Source: Pseudomonas sp. SL4(2022)
GTDB lineage: Bacteria; Pseudomonadota; Gammaproteobacteria; Pseudomonadales; Pseudomonadaceae
Direction of reading: 5' to 3'
Assembly: GCF_026625725.1 (NCBI RefSeq)
Contig: NZ_CP113060.1
Coordinates: forward strand, 2,486,001 to 2,550,000
DNA length: 64,000 nt
Part shown: positions 19,438-29,272 of the stretch, piece by piece
Position numbering within the stretch: position 1 is the stretch's first letter
Layout: every line of letters starts with the position of its first letter
Position numbers and translations under genes: made by a program
The notes under the pieces: model-generated
The model's database searches: none
Told to the model about the DNA's origin: nothing
What the model saw: only the letters and a program-made list of their open reading frames with translations

Positions 19438-20055
19438 ATGTCCGATATCAATCTCTCGACTGACGAAACCCGTGTCAGCTACGGCATCGGCCGTCAACTG
19501 GGTGGTCAGCTGCGTGACAATCCACCGCCGGGCGTGAGCCTGGACGCCATCCTGGCGGGTCTGACTGACGCCTTCAGTGGCCAGCCAAGTCGCGTCAGCG
19601 AGGCCGAGCTGTCGGCCAGCTTCAAGGTCATCCGCGACATCATGCAAGCCGAAGCAGCCGCCAAGGCTGAAGCCGCTGCGGGTGCTGGTCTGGCTTTCCT
19701 GGCTGAGAACGGCAAACGTGACGGCATCACCGTGCTGGCTTCCGGTCTGCAGTACGAAGTGCTGACTGCTGGCGAAGGCGCCAAGCCTTCCCGTGAGGAC
19801 AGCGTGCGTACTCACTACCACGGCACCCTGATCGACGGCACGGTGTTCGACAGCTCCTATGAGCGCGGCGAGCCGGCTGAGTTTCCTGTTGGCGGCGTGA
19901 TCGCCGGTTGGACCGAAGCCCTGCAACTGATGAATGCCGGTAGCAAGTGGCGCCTGTACGTGCCGAGCGAGCTGGCTTACGGCGCGCAAGGCGTGGGCAG
20001 CATCCCGCCGCACAGTGTGCTGGTGTTTGATGTGGAGCTGCTGGACGTTCTCTAA
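19438..20055 (+). CDS. fklB: FKBP-type peptidyl-prolyl cis-trans isomerase, FklB type
   Basis: A 205-residue FKBP. The N-terminal half is an alanine/glutamate-rich helical dimerisation segment (to about residue 95). The C-terminal half is a full FKBP fold with the HYHGTLIDGTVFDSS strand, GVIAGWTEALQLM and PSELAYGAQGVG. It catalyses proline isomerisation during protein folding. There is no signal peptide, so it is probably cytosolic like E. coli FklB. TAGCGGAG precedes the ATG. Confidence 0.93.
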   Translation: MSDINLSTDETRVSYGIGRQLGGQLRDNPPPGVSLDAILAGLTDAFSGQPSRVSEAELSASFKVIRDIMQAEAAAKAEAAAGAGLAFLAENGKRDGITVLASGLQYEVLTAGEGAKPSREDSVRTHYHGTLIDGTVFDSSYERGEPAEFPVGGVIAGWTEALQLMNAGSKWRLYVPSELAYGAQGVGSIPPHSVLVFDVELLDVL

Positions 20056-20072
20056 CGCCTAGTCGGTTTCCT

Positions 20073-20122
20073 TCGCGGGCATGCTGCGCTCTTACTTGTG
20101 TAGGAGTGGGTCATGCCCGCGA
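20073..20122. repeat. REP-like inverted repeat downstream of fklB
   Basis: An 11-bp perfect inverted repeat, TCGCGGGCATG / CATGCCCGCGA, with a 28-base loop. The right half, TAGGAGTGGGTCATGCCCGCGA-like, is the usual Pseudomonas REP form. It lies between convergent fklB and the small gene at 20129 and may also act as a terminator. Confidence 0.65.
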
Positions 20123-20128
20123 TGCATT

Positions 20129-20356
20129 TCAGGGGCGCAATGCCCGGGCATAGCAGTAGAGAAACAGGTTGCGCACCAGCTCCTTGAGCACCAGCGGCTC
20201 ACTGGAGTTCAGTTCGTGCAGATCCAGGTCACCCTGGTCACGCAGCTCATCCAGCGCATCTTCCTGAAGCAGGGCGCAGACTTCGCCGGTGTTGCGATTG
20301 AGGATGCGCAGGTAGGGGTGTGGGCGGTCCAGCCAAGCATCAATCAAGTACGTCAT
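20129..20356 (-). CDS. Small conserved Pseudomonas protein of unknown function
   Basis: A 75-residue soluble acidic protein opening MTYLIDAWLDRPHPYLRILN. No domain is recognised. The C-terminal half is helical (LVLKELVRNLFLYCYARAL). AAGGGAGATG precedes the start, a strong ribosome site. The upstream 100 bp are AT-rich, suggesting its own promoter. Position next to fklB matches my recollection of the small gene PA4570 in P. aeruginosa, but that is not verified. Confidence 0.65.
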   Translation of the reverse strand: MTYLIDAWLDRPHPYLRILNRNTGEVCALLQEDALDELRDQGDLDLHELNSSEPLVLKELVRNLFLYCYARALRP

Positions 20357-20479
20357 AGCTCATCTCCCTTTAAGTAGTTAGATGAGAATAATTCCTATTA
20401 AATTAATAGCAAGTACTTATCGCTGCCTTTCGTCGTGGTGTCAGGGTTTGTTGTGTGGTGGGGGGGTAAAACGCGGGCA

Positions 20480-20508
20480 CAAAAAAACCGATACAAAGTA
20501 TCGGTTCT
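20480..20508 (-). terminator. rpsT terminator
   Basis: An AACCGATA / TATCGGTT stem with a five-base loop and, on the minus strand, a T-run of seven, 50 bp beyond the rpsT stop. Confidence 0.88.
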
Positions 20509-20558
20509 TCTGTTGGGATTTTCTCGAGTGAGTGATCCCCAGTGTTCAGCTTTGCAGC

Positions 20559-20837
20559 TTAAGCTGCTGCAGCTTCGCCCAAGGCCTTGATGTGGCCATT
20601 CAGGCGGCTCTTGTGACGAGCGGCTTTATTCTTGTGGATGATGCCTTTATCGGCCATGCGGTCGATTACTGGCACAGCCAGGGTGTAAGCGTTTTTAGCC
20701 AGATCGAGATCTTTGGCTTCGATAGCCTTGACCACGTTCTTGATGTAGGTACGAACCATGGAGCGCTGGCTGGCGTTATGGCTACGACGCTTCTCAGCCT
20801 GTTTTGCGCGTTTTTTGGCAGAAGGTGTATTGGCCAC
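20559..20837 (-). CDS. rpsT: 30S ribosomal protein S20
   Basis: A 92-residue basic protein of the small ribosomal subunit, with the family's [17 protein letters not shown] opening and [11 protein letters not shown] near the end. The start is a GTG at 20837, not the upstream ATG, because S20 begins exactly there and GAGGAG lies eight bases upstream. A weak initiation codon is known for E. coli rpsT, where S20 represses its own translation, so autoregulation is plausible. It is divergent from murJ. Confidence 0.95.
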   Translation of the reverse strand: MANTPSAKKRAKQAEKRRSHNASQRSMVRTYIKNVVKAIEAKDLDLAKNAYTLAVPVIDRMADKGIIHKNKAARHKSRLNGHIKALGEAAAA

Positions 20838-20888
20838 CGTCAAGCTCCTCGAAAAAAACTGGGGGGTTACAAACAAATAAGGCCGCGA

Positions 20889-20917
20889 ATCATGCCGATG
20901 TGAGGGAGTACTGTCAA
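20889..20917 (-). promoter_or_regulatory. Possible rpsT promoter
   Basis: On the minus strand a perfect -35 TTGACA (20912-20917) is followed after about 18 bp by a weak -10, ATGATT. It sits about 50 bp ahead of the rpsT start. The -10 is poor, so this is tentative. Confidence 0.3.
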
Positions 20918-21014
20918 GCCTATTGGCTTTTCCCCGTGCTGGCCTGACCAGTGGCGGGCCGTTACACTCGTCGCTTTTGCGCGCCAGTGCTCGTTTGTGG
21001 AGCAGGGATACTAC

Positions 21015-22559
21015 ATGAATTTGCTCAAGTCGTTGGCTGCTGTCAGCTCCATGACCATGCTCTCGCGGGTTCTGGGGTTTGTGCGCGATACCATTATTGC
21101 CCGCACTTTCGGGGCTGGCGTGGCTTCTGACGCCTTTGTGGTGGCGTTCAAATTACCGAATCTGTTGCGTCGAATTTTTGCTGAGGGTGCATTTTCCCAA
21201 GCCTTTGTGCCGATCTTGGCCGAATATAAAACCCAGCAGGGTGATGAAGCAGCGCGCACATTTTTGGCTTATGTCACTGGCCTGCTGACACTGGTGTTGG
21301 CGTTGGTGACCTTGATCGGGGTTCTCGCGGCGCCCTGGATTGTTTGGGCGTCTGCGCCGGGTTTTGCTGATGAGGCGGAGCGCTTTGCGCTAACCACCGA
21401 TCTGCTGCGCATCACCTTTCCTTATATTTTGCTGATTTCCCTCTCATCCTTGGCAGGGGCTGTGCTCAACACCTGGAACCGCTTCTCGGTGCCGGCCTTT
21501 GTGCCGACACTGCTGAATATCAGCATGATCGTTTTTGCGCTTTTTCTGAGCCCTTATTTCGATCCGCCAATCATGGCGCTGGGCTGGGCGGTACTGGTGG
21601 GCGGTCTGGCACAGCTGCTGTTCCAGCTGCCGCATCTGCACAAGATCGGCATGCTGGTGCTGCCTCGCCTGAATCTCAAAGACTCGGGCGTTTGGCGCGT
21701 ACTCAGGCAGATGGGGCCGGCGATATTCGGGGTGTCGGTCAGCCAGATTTCGCTGATCATCAACACCATCTTCGCTTCCTTTCTGGTTGCTGGCTCTGTT
21801 TCCTGGATGTACTACGCCGACCGCTTGATGGAGTTGCCGGCTGGTGTGCTCGGCGTGGCGTTGGGCACCATTCTGCTGCCGGCTTTGTCGAAAACCCATG
21901 CCGGCGCCAGTCGCGAGGACTACTCTAAACTGCTCGACTGGGGTTTGCGCCTGTGTCTGGTGTTGGCGCTGCCCAGTGCGGTGGCGTTGGCGATTATCTC
22001 CGAGCCGCTGATTGCCTCGTTGTTCCAGTACGGCAAGTTCACCGCAGCCGATACCTTGATGACCCAGCGCGCCTTGATCGCTTATTCGCTGGGTTTGGTT
22101 GGCATCATTCTGGTGAAAATTCTCGCGCCGGCCTTCTACGCCCAGCAGAACATCAAAACCCCGGTGCGTATCGGGCTGGTGACGCTGTTGGCGACCCAGG
22201 TGATGAATGTGCTGTTTATCTTTGTGATTCCCCTGGCGCATGCCGGACTGGCGCTGGCCATTGGCTTGGCCGCCTGTCTGAATGCTGGGCTGTTGTACTG
22301 GCAGCTACGCAAACGTGACATGTTCCAGCCGCAGCCGGGTTGGGTGCTGTTCCTCGGCAAGTTGTTATTGGCGTTGTTGACGATGGTGGGCGTGCTGCTG
22401 CTGGCCATGCAGTACCTGCCAGGCTGGGCGGACGGCACCATGCTCTGGCGTTTGCTGCGCCTGGGTGGGTTGGTTGGCGTGGGCATGCTGGCTTATTTGG
22501 TCGTGTTGGCGCTGCTGGGGTTCCGTTTGAAGGACTTTGCGCGGCGCAGCGCACTCTGA
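21015..22559 (+). CDS. murJ: Lipid II flippase MurJ
   Basis: A 514-residue membrane protein of the MOP exporter superfamily, with about 14 hydrophobic segments. It moves lipid II across the inner membrane for peptidoglycan synthesis. Family signatures are visible: the N-terminal [22 protein letters not shown] and [17 protein letters not shown] segments, whose arginines line the central cavity. AGGGA precedes the ATG at 21015; the in-frame ATG six codons upstream is unlikely. It heads a run to ribF and ileS, interrupted by a repeat-rich gap. Confidence 0.95.
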   Translation: MNLLKSLAAVSSMTMLSRVLGFVRDTIIARTFGAGVASDAFVVAFKLPNLLRRIFAEGAFSQAFVPILAEYKTQQGDEAARTFLAYVTGLLTLVLALVTLIGVLAAPWIVWASAPGFADEAERFALTTDLLRITFPYILLISLSSLAGAVLNTWNRFSVPAFVPTLLNISMIVFALFLSPYFDPPIMALGWAVLVGGLAQLLFQLPHLHKIGMLVLPRLNLKDSGVWRVLRQMGPAIFGVSVSQISLIINTIFASFLVAGSVSWMYYADRLMELPAGVLGVALGTILLPALSKTHAGASREDYSKLLDWGLRLCLVLALPSAVALAIISEPLIASLFQYGKFTAADTLMTQRALIAYSLGLVGIILVKILAPAFYAQQNIKTPVRIGLVTLLATQVMNVLFIFVIPLAHAGLALAIGLAACLNAGLLYWQLRKRDMFQPQPGWVLFLGKLLLALLTMVGVLLLAMQYLPGWADGTMLWRLLRLGGLVGVGMLAYLVVLALLGFRLKDFARRSAL

Positions 22560-22564
22560 GCATC

Positions 22565-22815
22565 GGTTTACGATCTGCTGCGCGTCGGCCCTGCTGCGTT
22601 AAAAGCAGGTTCGTAAAGCCGCTTGCGGCTAGCGCGCTTTAGTGCGGCCCGAAGGGCGAGTGAAACGACTCATGCTCCTGTACAGCCCGTACACTTCGCT
22701 TGATTCGCTGCGCTCACCCTGCGGGCCAGCCGTTGGCTGTTACTCCGCTGCGCTCCGTATCTCGCCTGTTTTTGCCTTACAGGACTCTAGCTCGCAAGGC
22801 TGTAAGCCGATTCTA
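22565..22815. repeat. Interspersed intergenic repeat, copy 2 (long form)
   Basis: The 333-bp gap between murJ and ribF contains no gene. It starts with GATCTGCTGCGCGTCGGCCC and a GCGTTAAAA-CAGG motif, and ends with GCCTGTTTTTGCC and a TAGCTCGCAAGGCTGTAAG motif. These ends match copy 1 at 1580-1745. The middle differs and is longer, with several short palindromes. It reads as a composite dispersed repeat. The last 75 bp (22816-22892) probably hold ribF expression signals. Confidence 0.65.
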
Positions 22816-22892
22816 CAGGCAGCTGATTTGCTGCCTGTTGTCCGCTGTCCGGTGTGCGTATAATCGGCCACTTTATGAGCAAGAAGCGCGTT

Positions 22893-23819
22893 ATGCAGCT
22901 GGTTCGAGGCCTACACAACTTGCGGCCCCTGCATCGGGGCTGTGTTGCCACCATCGGGAATTTCGACGGCGTCCATCGTGGTCATCAGGCCATTTTGGCG
23001 CGTCTGCGTGAGCGTTCTGCCGAGCTAGGCGTACCCAGTTGCGTGTTGATTTTCGAGCCGCAGCCGCGCGAGTTTTTTGCCCCTGAGGTTGCGCCGGCGC
23101 GCCTGGCGCGGTTACGTGACAAGGTTGCATTGCTGGCGGCTGAAGGTGTTGATCGGGTTCTGTGCCTGAGTTTCAACCGGCGCCTGCGGGAACTCAGCGC
23201 TGCCGAGTTCGTGCATAGGGTGCTGGTTGAAGGGCTAGGGGTGCAGCACTTGGAGGTGGGTGACGACTTCCGCTTTGGCTGTGACCGCGCCGGTGACTTT
23301 GCTTTTCTGGCTGAGGCCGGTGAGCGCGAAGGCTTCAGCGTCGAGGCTGCTAGCACGGTTGAACTGGACGGTATTCGCGTCAGCAGTACGCGCGTACGTG
23401 AAGCCCTTGATGCCGGTGATTTCGCCTTGGCGCAGCACCTGCTCGGGCGCCCCTTCCAGATCGCTGGGCGGGTGTTGCACGGGCAGAAGCTGGGGCGTCA
23501 GCTGAATGCGCCGACTGCCAATGTGCAGCTCAAGCGCAAGCGGGTGCCGCTCAAGGGCGTGTACCTGGTCAGCACCGAGGTTGACGGCCAAACCTGGCCG
23601 GGTGTGGCCAACATTGGTGTGCGCCCGAGCGTGGCCGGTGATGGTAGCGCTCATCTGGAAGTGCATTTGCTGGACTTTGCCGGTGATTTATATGGCCGGC
23701 GTTTGACGGTGGCTTTCCACCACAAGCTGCGCGATGAGCAGCGTTTCGCCTCCCTTGAGGCATTGAAGACGGCCATTGCTGCCGATATTGCTGCCGCCCG
23801 TGCCCATTGGCGCGTTTAA
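22893..23819 (+). CDS. ribF: Bifunctional riboflavin kinase/FAD synthetase
   Basis: A 308-residue enzyme that phosphorylates riboflavin to FMN and adenylates FMN to FAD. The N-terminal nucleotidyltransferase domain carries GNFDGVHRGHQ (HxGH-like). The C-terminal riboflavin kinase domain has GRPFQIAGRVLHGQ, the PTANV motif and NIGVRP. The start at 22893 (MQLVRGLHNLRP) matches the family; in-frame codons upstream are unsupported. ileS follows after 48 bp, and the order murJ-ribF-ileS-lspA is conserved in Gammaproteobacteria. Confidence 0.95.
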   Translation: MQLVRGLHNLRPLHRGCVATIGNFDGVHRGHQAILARLRERSAELGVPSCVLIFEPQPREFFAPEVAPARLARLRDKVALLAAEGVDRVLCLSFNRRLRELSAAEFVHRVLVEGLGVQHLEVGDDFRFGCDRAGDFAFLAEAGEREGFSVEAASTVELDGIRVSSTRVREALDAGDFALAQHLLGRPFQIAGRVLHGQKLGRQLNAPTANVQLKRKRVPLKGVYLVSTEVDGQTWPGVANIGVRPSVAGDGSAHLEVHLLDFAGDLYGRRLTVAFHHKLRDEQRFASLEALKTAIAADIAAARAHWRV

Positions 23820-23867
23820 GCCCCCAGCTTCATTGGCTGGGTGCCAATCGCTTACGAAGAGCCTGAC

Positions 23868-26699
23868 ATGACCGATTACAAAGCCACGCTTAATCTGCCT
23901 GACACCCAATTTCCGATGAAGGCCGGCCTACCGCAGCGCGAGCCGCAGATTCTGCAGCGCTGGAACGAGATTGGCCTGTATCAGAAGCTGCGCGCGCAAG
24001 GCGAAGGTCGGCCGAAGTTTGTTCTGCACGACGGTCCGCCCTATGCCAACGGCAGCATCCACATAGGTCATGCGGTCAACAAGATCCTCAAGGACATCAT
24101 CACCCGCTCGAAAACCCTGGCCGGCTTTGACGCGCCCTATGTGCCGGGCTGGGATTGTCACGGTTTGCCGATTGAGCACAAGGTGGAAACCACCTTCGGC
24201 AAGAACCAGCCGTCTGACCTGACCCGCGAGCGCTGCCGCACCTATGCCGGAGAGCAGATTGAAGGGCAAAAGGCTGACTTTGTGCGCCTGGGTGTGCTGG
24301 GGGATTGGGATAATCCGTACAAAACCATGGATTTTGCCAACGAAGCCGGCGAGATCCGCGCGCTGGCTGAAATGGTCAAGCAAGGGTTTGTGTTCAAGGG
24401 CTTGAAGCCGGTCAACTGGTGCTTCGATTGCGGCTCGGCGCTGGCTGAGGCGGAAGTCGAATATCAGGACAAAAAGTCCGATGCCATCGACGTCGCCTTT
24501 GTGGTTGAAGATGCCGGAAAATTGGCCGCCGCATTCGGCTTGGCGAGCTTGCCCAAGCCAGCCTCCATCGTAATCTGGACCACTACGCCTTGGACCATCC
24601 CGGCTAACCAGGCGCTTAACGTCCATCCTGAATTTACCTACGCGCTGGTCGATGCCGGCGAGCGCCTGCTGCTGTTGGCCGAAGAGCTGGTGGAAGGCTG
24701 CCTGGCCCGTTATGGCCTGCAGGGCGACGTGATCGCCACCGCGCCAGGCGCGGCGCTGGAACTGATCCGCTTCCGTCATCCGTTCTATGAGCGCTTCGCA
24801 CCGGTTTATCTGGCCGACTACGTCGAGCTGGGTGCCGGTACTGGTGTGGTGCACTCGGCCCCGGCCTACGGCGAGGACGACTTCCGTTCTTGCAAAGGCT
24901 ACGGCATGAGCAACGATGACATCCTCAGCCCGGTACAGAGCAACGGCGTGTATGTCAGCGATCTGCCGTTCTTTGGCGGCCAGTTTATCTGGAAGGCCAA
25001 CCCGGCCATCGTCGCCAAGCTGGAAGAAGTTGGCGCGCTGCTCAAGTACGAAGCCATCCAGCACAGCTACATGCATTGCTGGCGCCACAAGACCCCGCTG
25101 ATCTACCGCGCCACCGCGCAGTGGTTCGTCGGCATGGACAAGCAGCCGAACGAAGGCGGCACCCTGCGTGAGCGCGCGCTGGCCGCCATCGAGCAAACGC
25201 AGTTCGTCCCAGCCTGGGGCCAGGCGCGTCTGCACAGCATGATTGCCGGTCGTCCGGACTGGTGCATCTCGCGTCAGCGTAACTGGGGTGTGCCAATCCC
25301 GTTCTTCCTGCACAAAGCCACGGGCGAGTTGCACCCGCGTAGTGTCGAGCTGATGGAAGAGGTGGCCAAACGTGTCGAGCACGAGGGCATCGAAGCCTGG
25401 TTCAAGCTGGACGCCGCCGAGCTGCTGGGCGATGAAGCCGCCGACTACGACAAGATCAGCGATACCCTCGACGTCTGGTTTGACTCCGGCACCACCCACT
25501 GGCACGTATTGCGCGGTTCGCACCCGCTCGGTCATGCCGAAGGCCCGCGTGCCGATCTGTACCTGGAAGGCTCCGACCAGCACCGTGGCTGGTTCCACTC
25601 GTCCTTGCTAACTGGCGCGGCCATCGACGGCCACGCGCCATACAAAGAGCTGCTGACCCACGGCTTTGTGGTCGATGAGAACGGCCGCAAAATGTCCAAG
25701 TCGCTGGGCAACGTGGTCGCCCCGCAGGAAGTGAATGACAGCCTGGGCGCTGATATCCTGCGCCTGTGGGTGTCGTCCACCGACTATTCCGGCGAGATGG
25801 CCGTGTCCAAGGTCATCCTGCAGCGCAGCGCCGATTCCTACCGGCGCATCCGCAACACCGCGCGCTTCCTGCTCTCCAACCTCAGCGGCTTCGACCCGGC
25901 GCAGCACCTGCTGCCGGCTGAAGACATGCTGGCGCTGGACCGTTGGGCCGTAGATCGTGCGTTGTTGCTGCAGCGCGAAATCGAAGAGGCCTACGACAGT
26001 TACCGTTTCTGGAACGTGTACCAGAAGGTGCACAACTTCTGCGTGCAGGAGCTGGGCGGCTTCTACCTCGACATCATCAAGGACCGTCAGTACACCACTG
26101 CTGCCGACAGCGTGGCGCGACGGTCCTGCCAGACCGCGCTGTTCCATATCGCCGAAGCCCTGGTGCGCTGGATCGCCCCGGTACTTTCGTTCACCGCTGA
26201 TGAACTGTGGGAATACCTGCCGGGTGCGCGCAACGAGTCGGTGATGCTCAATGGTTGGTATCAGGGCCTGGGTGAATTGCCGGAAGGCTTCGAGCTGGAT
26301 CGTGCCTTCTGGGAGCGCGTGATGGCGGTCAAGGTCGCGGTGAACAAGGAGATGGAGAACCTCCGTGCGGCCAAGGCCATTGGAGGCAACCTGCAGGCGG
26401 AAGTGACCCTGTATGCCGAAGACAGCCTGATTGCCGATCTGAACAAACTGGGTAACGAGCTGCGCTTTGTGCTGATCACCTCGACTGCCACCCTGGCCCC
26501 GCTGGCCAGTGCCCCGAGCGACGCAGTAGACACCGAAGTGAGCGGGCTCAAGCTGAAAGTGCTGAAATCCGCCCATGCCAAATGCGGACGTTGCTGGCAC
26601 CACCGTGAAGATGTTGGCATCAACCCGGCCCACCCGGAGATCTGCGGTCGCTGCGTGGACAACATTGAAGGCGCGGGTGAGGTTCGTCATTATGCTTAA
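23868..26699 (+). CDS. ileS: Isoleucyl-tRNA synthetase
   Basis: A 943-residue class I aminoacyl-tRNA synthetase. HIGH appears as [11 protein letters not shown] near residue 65 and the second signature as KMSKSLGN near residue 609. The editing domain has the [11 protein letters not shown] segment. A C-terminal zinc ribbon (CGRCW, CGRC) is intact, which marks the mupirocin-sensitive bacterial IleRS1 type. The stop overlaps the lspA start by 8 bp. The start at 23868 fits the family opening [11 protein letters not shown]. Confidence 0.97.
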   Translation: MTDYKATLNLPDTQFPMKAGLPQREPQILQRWNEIGLYQKLRAQGEGRPKFVLHDGPPYANGSIHIGHAVNKILKDIITRSKTLAGFDAPYVPGWDCHGLPIEHKVETTFGKNQPSDLTRERCRTYAGEQIEGQKADFVRLGVLGDWDNPYKTMDFANEAGEIRALAEMVKQGFVFKGLKPVNWCFDCGSALAEAEVEYQDKKSDAIDVAFVVEDAGKLAAAFGLASLPKPASIVIWTTTPWTIPANQALNVHPEFTYALVDAGERLLLLAEELVEGCLARYGLQGDVIATAPGAALELIRFRHPFYERFAPVYLADYVELGAGTGVVHSAPAYGEDDFRSCKGYGMSNDDILSPVQSNGVYVSDLPFFGGQFIWKANPAIVAKLEEVGALLKYEAIQHSYMHCWRHKTPLIYRATAQWFVGMDKQPNEGGTLRERALAAIEQTQFVPAWGQARLHSMIAGRPDWCISRQRNWGVPIPFFLHKATGELHPRSVELMEEVAKRVEHEGIEAWFKLDAAELLGDEAADYDKISDTLDVWFDSGTTHWHVLRGSHPLGHAEGPRADLYLEGSDQHRGWFHSSLLTGAAIDGHAPYKELLTHGFVVDENGRKMSKSLGNVVAPQEVNDSLGADILRLWVSSTDYSGEMAVSKVILQRSADSYRRIRNTARFLLSNLSGFDPAQHLLPAEDMLALDRWAVDRALLLQREIEEAYDSYRFWNVYQKVHNFCVQELGGFYLDIIKDRQYTTAADSVARRSCQTALFHIAEALVRWIAPVLSFTADELWEYLPGARNESVMLNGWYQGLGELPEGFELDRAFWERVMAVKVAVNKEMENLRAAKAIGGNLQAEVTLYAEDSLIADLNKLGNELRFVLITSTATLAPLASAPSDAVDTEVSGLKLKVLKSAHAKCGRCWHHREDVGINPAHPEICGRCVDNIEGAGEVRHYA

Positions 26700-27198
26700 T
26701 GGCAGTCGTTTCGGCCGTTTGTCCTGGCTGTGGCTGAGTCTGCTGGTGTTTGTGGTCGATCAGGCGAGCAAGTTCTGGTTCGACAACAACCTGAGCATGT
26801 ACCAGCAGATCGTGATAATTCCCGATTACTTCAGCTGGACCCTGGCTTACAACACCGGCGCGGCATTCAGCTTCCTGGCCGATGCCGCCGGCTGGCAGCG
26901 CTGGTTCTTTGCCGCAATTGCCGTGGTGGTGAGCGGGGTGCTGGTGGTCTGGCTCAAACGCCTCAAGTCGGACGAAACCTGGCTGGCGGTGGCGTTGGCA
27001 TTAGTTCTGGGTGGTGCACTGGGTAACCTTGTGGATCGCGTGGTATTTGGTCATGTGGTCGACTTCATCCTGTTGCATTGGCATCAGCAGTGGTACTTCC
27101 CAGCCTTCAACGTGGCCGATATGGCGATTACCGGTGGTGCCATCCTGCTGGCGCTGGATATGTTCAAAAGTGAAAAGTCCGGGGAGGCAGGCAAATGA
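26692..27198 (+). CDS. lspA: Lipoprotein signal peptidase
   Basis: A 168-residue inner-membrane aspartyl protease that cleaves the signal peptide of diacylglyceryl-prolipoproteins. Four membrane helices are visible. The catalytic aspartates lie in [15 protein letters not shown] and FNVADMAI, and the family motif VDQASKFW is near the N-terminus. It starts inside the end of ileS and overlaps the fkpB start (ATGA), so it is translationally coupled on both sides. Confidence 0.96.
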   Translation: MLNGSRFGRLSWLWLSLLVFVVDQASKFWFDNNLSMYQQIVIIPDYFSWTLAYNTGAAFSFLADAAGWQRWFFAAIAVVVSGVLVVWLKRLKSDETWLAVALALVLGGALGNLVDRVVFGHVVDFILLHWHQQWYFPAFNVADMAITGGAILLALDMFKSEKSGEAGK

Positions 27199-27632
27199 CT
27201 GACGTGCGTATCGGTCCGGGCAGGGAAGTGACCCTGCATTTCGCCCTCAAATTGGACAATGGCGATGTGGTGGACAGTACCTTCGATAAACAGCCCGCCA
27301 CCTTCAAGGTCGGTGACGGCAACCTGCTGCCAGGCTTTGAGCAGGCCATTTATGGCTTGAAAGCGGGCGACAAGCGCAGCCTGTCGATCAGTCCGGAGCA
27401 GGGCTTCGGTCAGGGTAATCCGCAGAATATCCAGGTTATGCCGCGCAGCCAGTTTCAGGATATGGAGTTGTCGGAAGGTTTGCTGGTGATCTTCAATGAT
27501 GCCGCCAACGCCGAGTTGCCGGGTGTAGTCAAAGCCTTTGATGATAACCAGGTGACCATCGACTTCAACCACCCGTTGGCCGGCAAAGTGCTGAGCTTCG
27601 AGGTGGAGATTATTGAGGTCAAAGCGCTCTGA
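27195..27632 (+). CDS. fkpB: FKBP-type peptidyl-prolyl isomerase FkpB (SlpA type)
   Basis: A 145-residue SlyD/SlpA-like FKBP with the IF (insert-in-flap) domain in the middle (roughly residues 70-125) and no histidine-rich metal-binding tail. The FKBP core shows LHFALKLDNGDVVDSTF and GNLLPGFEQAI. Its ATG overlaps the lspA stop. The lspA-fkpB-ispH order is the normal one in this group. It is probably a cytosolic folding factor. Confidence 0.93.
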   Translation: MTDVRIGPGREVTLHFALKLDNGDVVDSTFDKQPATFKVGDGNLLPGFEQAIYGLKAGDKRSLSISPEQGFGQGNPQNIQVMPRSQFQDMELSEGLLVIFNDAANAELPGVVKAFDDNQVTIDFNHPLAGKVLSFEVEIIEVKAL

Positions 27633-27646
27633 ACAGCGCAATATTT

Positions 27647-27717
27647 TCGTAGGGTGGGTTAGGCATACAGGCGCCGCTTTAGCCTGCACAGGTTGTTTGG
27701 CGCGCCGCAACCCACCA
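27647..27717. repeat. Intergenic inverted repeat (GTGGGTT / AACCCAC type)
   Basis: A TAGGGTGGGTTAGGC segment is matched by GCCGCAACCCACCA about 45 bp later, forming an imperfect large hairpin in the fkpB-ispH gap. Similar TAGGGTGGGTT elements are common between genes in pseudomonads. No promoter stands out inside it. Confidence 0.55.
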
Positions 27718-27829
27718 TGATTCCTATGTCGGGCACAGTGCTGGGCTACACGGCATTCGTGGCTTAGACCGCATGTGCCGCAAACTCAACCGACGGCAAC
27801 TTTCGTTTACGCGCGCCGAGATAACCAGC

Positions 27830-28777
27830 ATGCATATCAAACTCGCCAATCCCCGTGGCTTCTGTGCCGGTGTTGACCGCGCCATTGAAATCGTCAATCG
27901 CGCGCTCGAAGTCTTCGGCCCGCCCATCTATGTGCGGCATGAAGTGGTGCACAACAAGTTTGTGGTCGAAGACCTGCGCTCTCGCGGTGCAGTTTTTGTC
28001 GAGGAGCTGGATCAGGTGCCGGATGACGTGATCGTCATTTTCAGTGCCCACGGCGTCTCTCAGGCCGTGCGCAGCGAAGCTGATCGACGCGGCCTGAAAG
28101 TCTTTGATGCCACCTGTCCACTGGTGACCAAGGTGCATATGGAAGTCGTCCGTTACAGCCGCGAGGGCCGCGAATGCATCCTGATTGGCCATGAAGGTCA
28201 CCCGGAAGTTGAAGGTACCATGGGGCAGTACGACGCCAGCAACGGCGGCACGATCTACTTGGTCGAGGACGAAACCGATGTTGCCGAACTGCAGGTGCGC
28301 AATCCTGAAGCACTGGCCTTTGTCACCCAGACCACGCTGTCGATGGACGACACCAGTAAAGTGATCGACGCCCTGCGCGCTAAATTCCCCGCTATCGGTG
28401 GCCCGCGCAAAGACGACATCTGCTACGCCACCCAAAACCGTCAGGACGCAGTCAAACAACTCGCCGCCGAGTGCGATGTGCTGCTGGTTGTCGGTAGCCC
28501 TAACAGCTCCAACTCCAACCGCCTGCGCGAGCTGGCTGAACGCATGGGCACGCCCGCGTTCCTGATCGACGGTGCCGAAGATTTAAAGCGTGAGTGGTTT
28601 GATGGCGTGACCGGTATTGGCATCACAGCTGGCGCGTCTGCACCAGAAGTCCTGGTGCAGGGCGTTATTCAGCAACTGAGCGAGTGGGGCGCAACGGGCG
28701 CCCAAGAGTTGTTGGGGCGCCCGGAGAATGTAACGTTTTCGATGCCGAAAGAGCTGAGGGTTATTGCCCGACAGTAG
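27830..28777 (+). CDS. ispH: 4-hydroxy-3-methylbut-2-enyl diphosphate reductase
   Basis: A 315-residue iron-sulfur enzyme, the last step of the MEP isoprenoid pathway, giving IPP and DMAPP. Its three cluster cysteines are identifiable: C12 in [12 protein letters not shown], one in [12 protein letters not shown] and one in CYATQNRQ. The Glu of the TTLSMDDT region and HEGHPEVEG are also present. The start at 27830 follows the family; the in-frame ATG 19 codons upstream is not supported. Confidence 0.96.
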   Translation: MHIKLANPRGFCAGVDRAIEIVNRALEVFGPPIYVRHEVVHNKFVVEDLRSRGAVFVEELDQVPDDVIVIFSAHGVSQAVRSEADRRGLKVFDATCPLVTKVHMEVVRYSREGRECILIGHEGHPEVEGTMGQYDASNGGTIYLVEDETDVAELQVRNPEALAFVTQTTLSMDDTSKVIDALRAKFPAIGGPRKDDICYATQNRQDAVKQLAAECDVLLVVGSPNSSNSNRLRELAERMGTPAFLIDGAEDLKREWFDGVTGIGITAGASAPEVLVQGVIQQLSEWGATGAQELLGRPENVTFSMPKELRVIARQ

Positions 28778-28795
28778 TCGCTTCTACTCATGCAA

Positions 28796-28824
28796 TAAAA
28801 AAGGCCGGTATCCCGGCCTTTATT
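28796..28824. terminator. Bidirectional terminator between ispH and pilE
   Basis: An AAGGCCGG / CCGGCCTT stem with a four-base loop, flanked by an A-run on the left and TATT on the right, between convergent genes. Confidence 0.85.
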
Positions 28825-28828
28825 CGTT

Positions 28829-29272
28829 CTACCAGCAGGTAGCTGCAGTTCCTGTTCCCCCCACGATGCCTTTAACGCCGCGACTATTTAGGGTCAGCGT
28901 GCTGCATTGGGTATCCCCGGTTTGAGAGCCCTGAGGTGCTGCCCTTAACAGCACGCAGGCCGCGATGGGGATGCCTGCCGCACAAACTGCTGCAGTGACC
29001 AGGTAGCGCCTGTCTTCTGAAGGGGCTGCCGTATTTGCTGCTACACCTGCATAGCCCAGCCCCCCAGCTCCAAGGTTCGTGGTATAGGCCTGGTTCTGCG
29101 AGTAGAAGCGTTCTTGCATTTGCATCACTTCTAACAGTTTGGCCTGACCTTCACTGCGACCACTCTTCAATAGGTATGCTTGGTAGTTAGGCACCGCGAT
29201 GGCCGCCAATACAGCAAGTATCAAGACGACGATCATCAGTTCGATCAAGCTAAAGCCTTGCTGTCGTGGCAT
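28829..29272 (-). CDS. pilE: Type IV minor pilin PilE
   Basis: A 147-residue prepilin with a short basic leader ending in G, then FSLIELMIVVLILAVLAAIA and the conserved Glu at mature position 5. Two cysteines in the C-terminal part (ACVLL region and TQCST) could form the D-region disulfide. It is the last gene of the minor-pilin operon. Its ATG overlaps the pilY1 stop (TGATG). PilE helps prime pilus assembly and may be incorporated at the tip. A TTG one codon upstream is a less likely start. Confidence 0.92.
   Translation of the reverse strand: MPRQQGFSLIELMIVVLILAVLAAIAVPNYQAYLLKSGRSEGQAKLLEVMQMQERFYSQNQAYTTNLGAGGLGYAGVAANTAAPSEDRRYLVTAAVCAAGIPIAACVLLRAAPQGSQTGDTQCSTLTLNSRGVKGIVGGTGTAATCW

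Noticed and set aside
22642..23011. Small open frames in the murJ-ribF gap
   Set aside because: They lie in repeat sequence or overlap ribF out of frame, and have no ribosome site or recognisable product.
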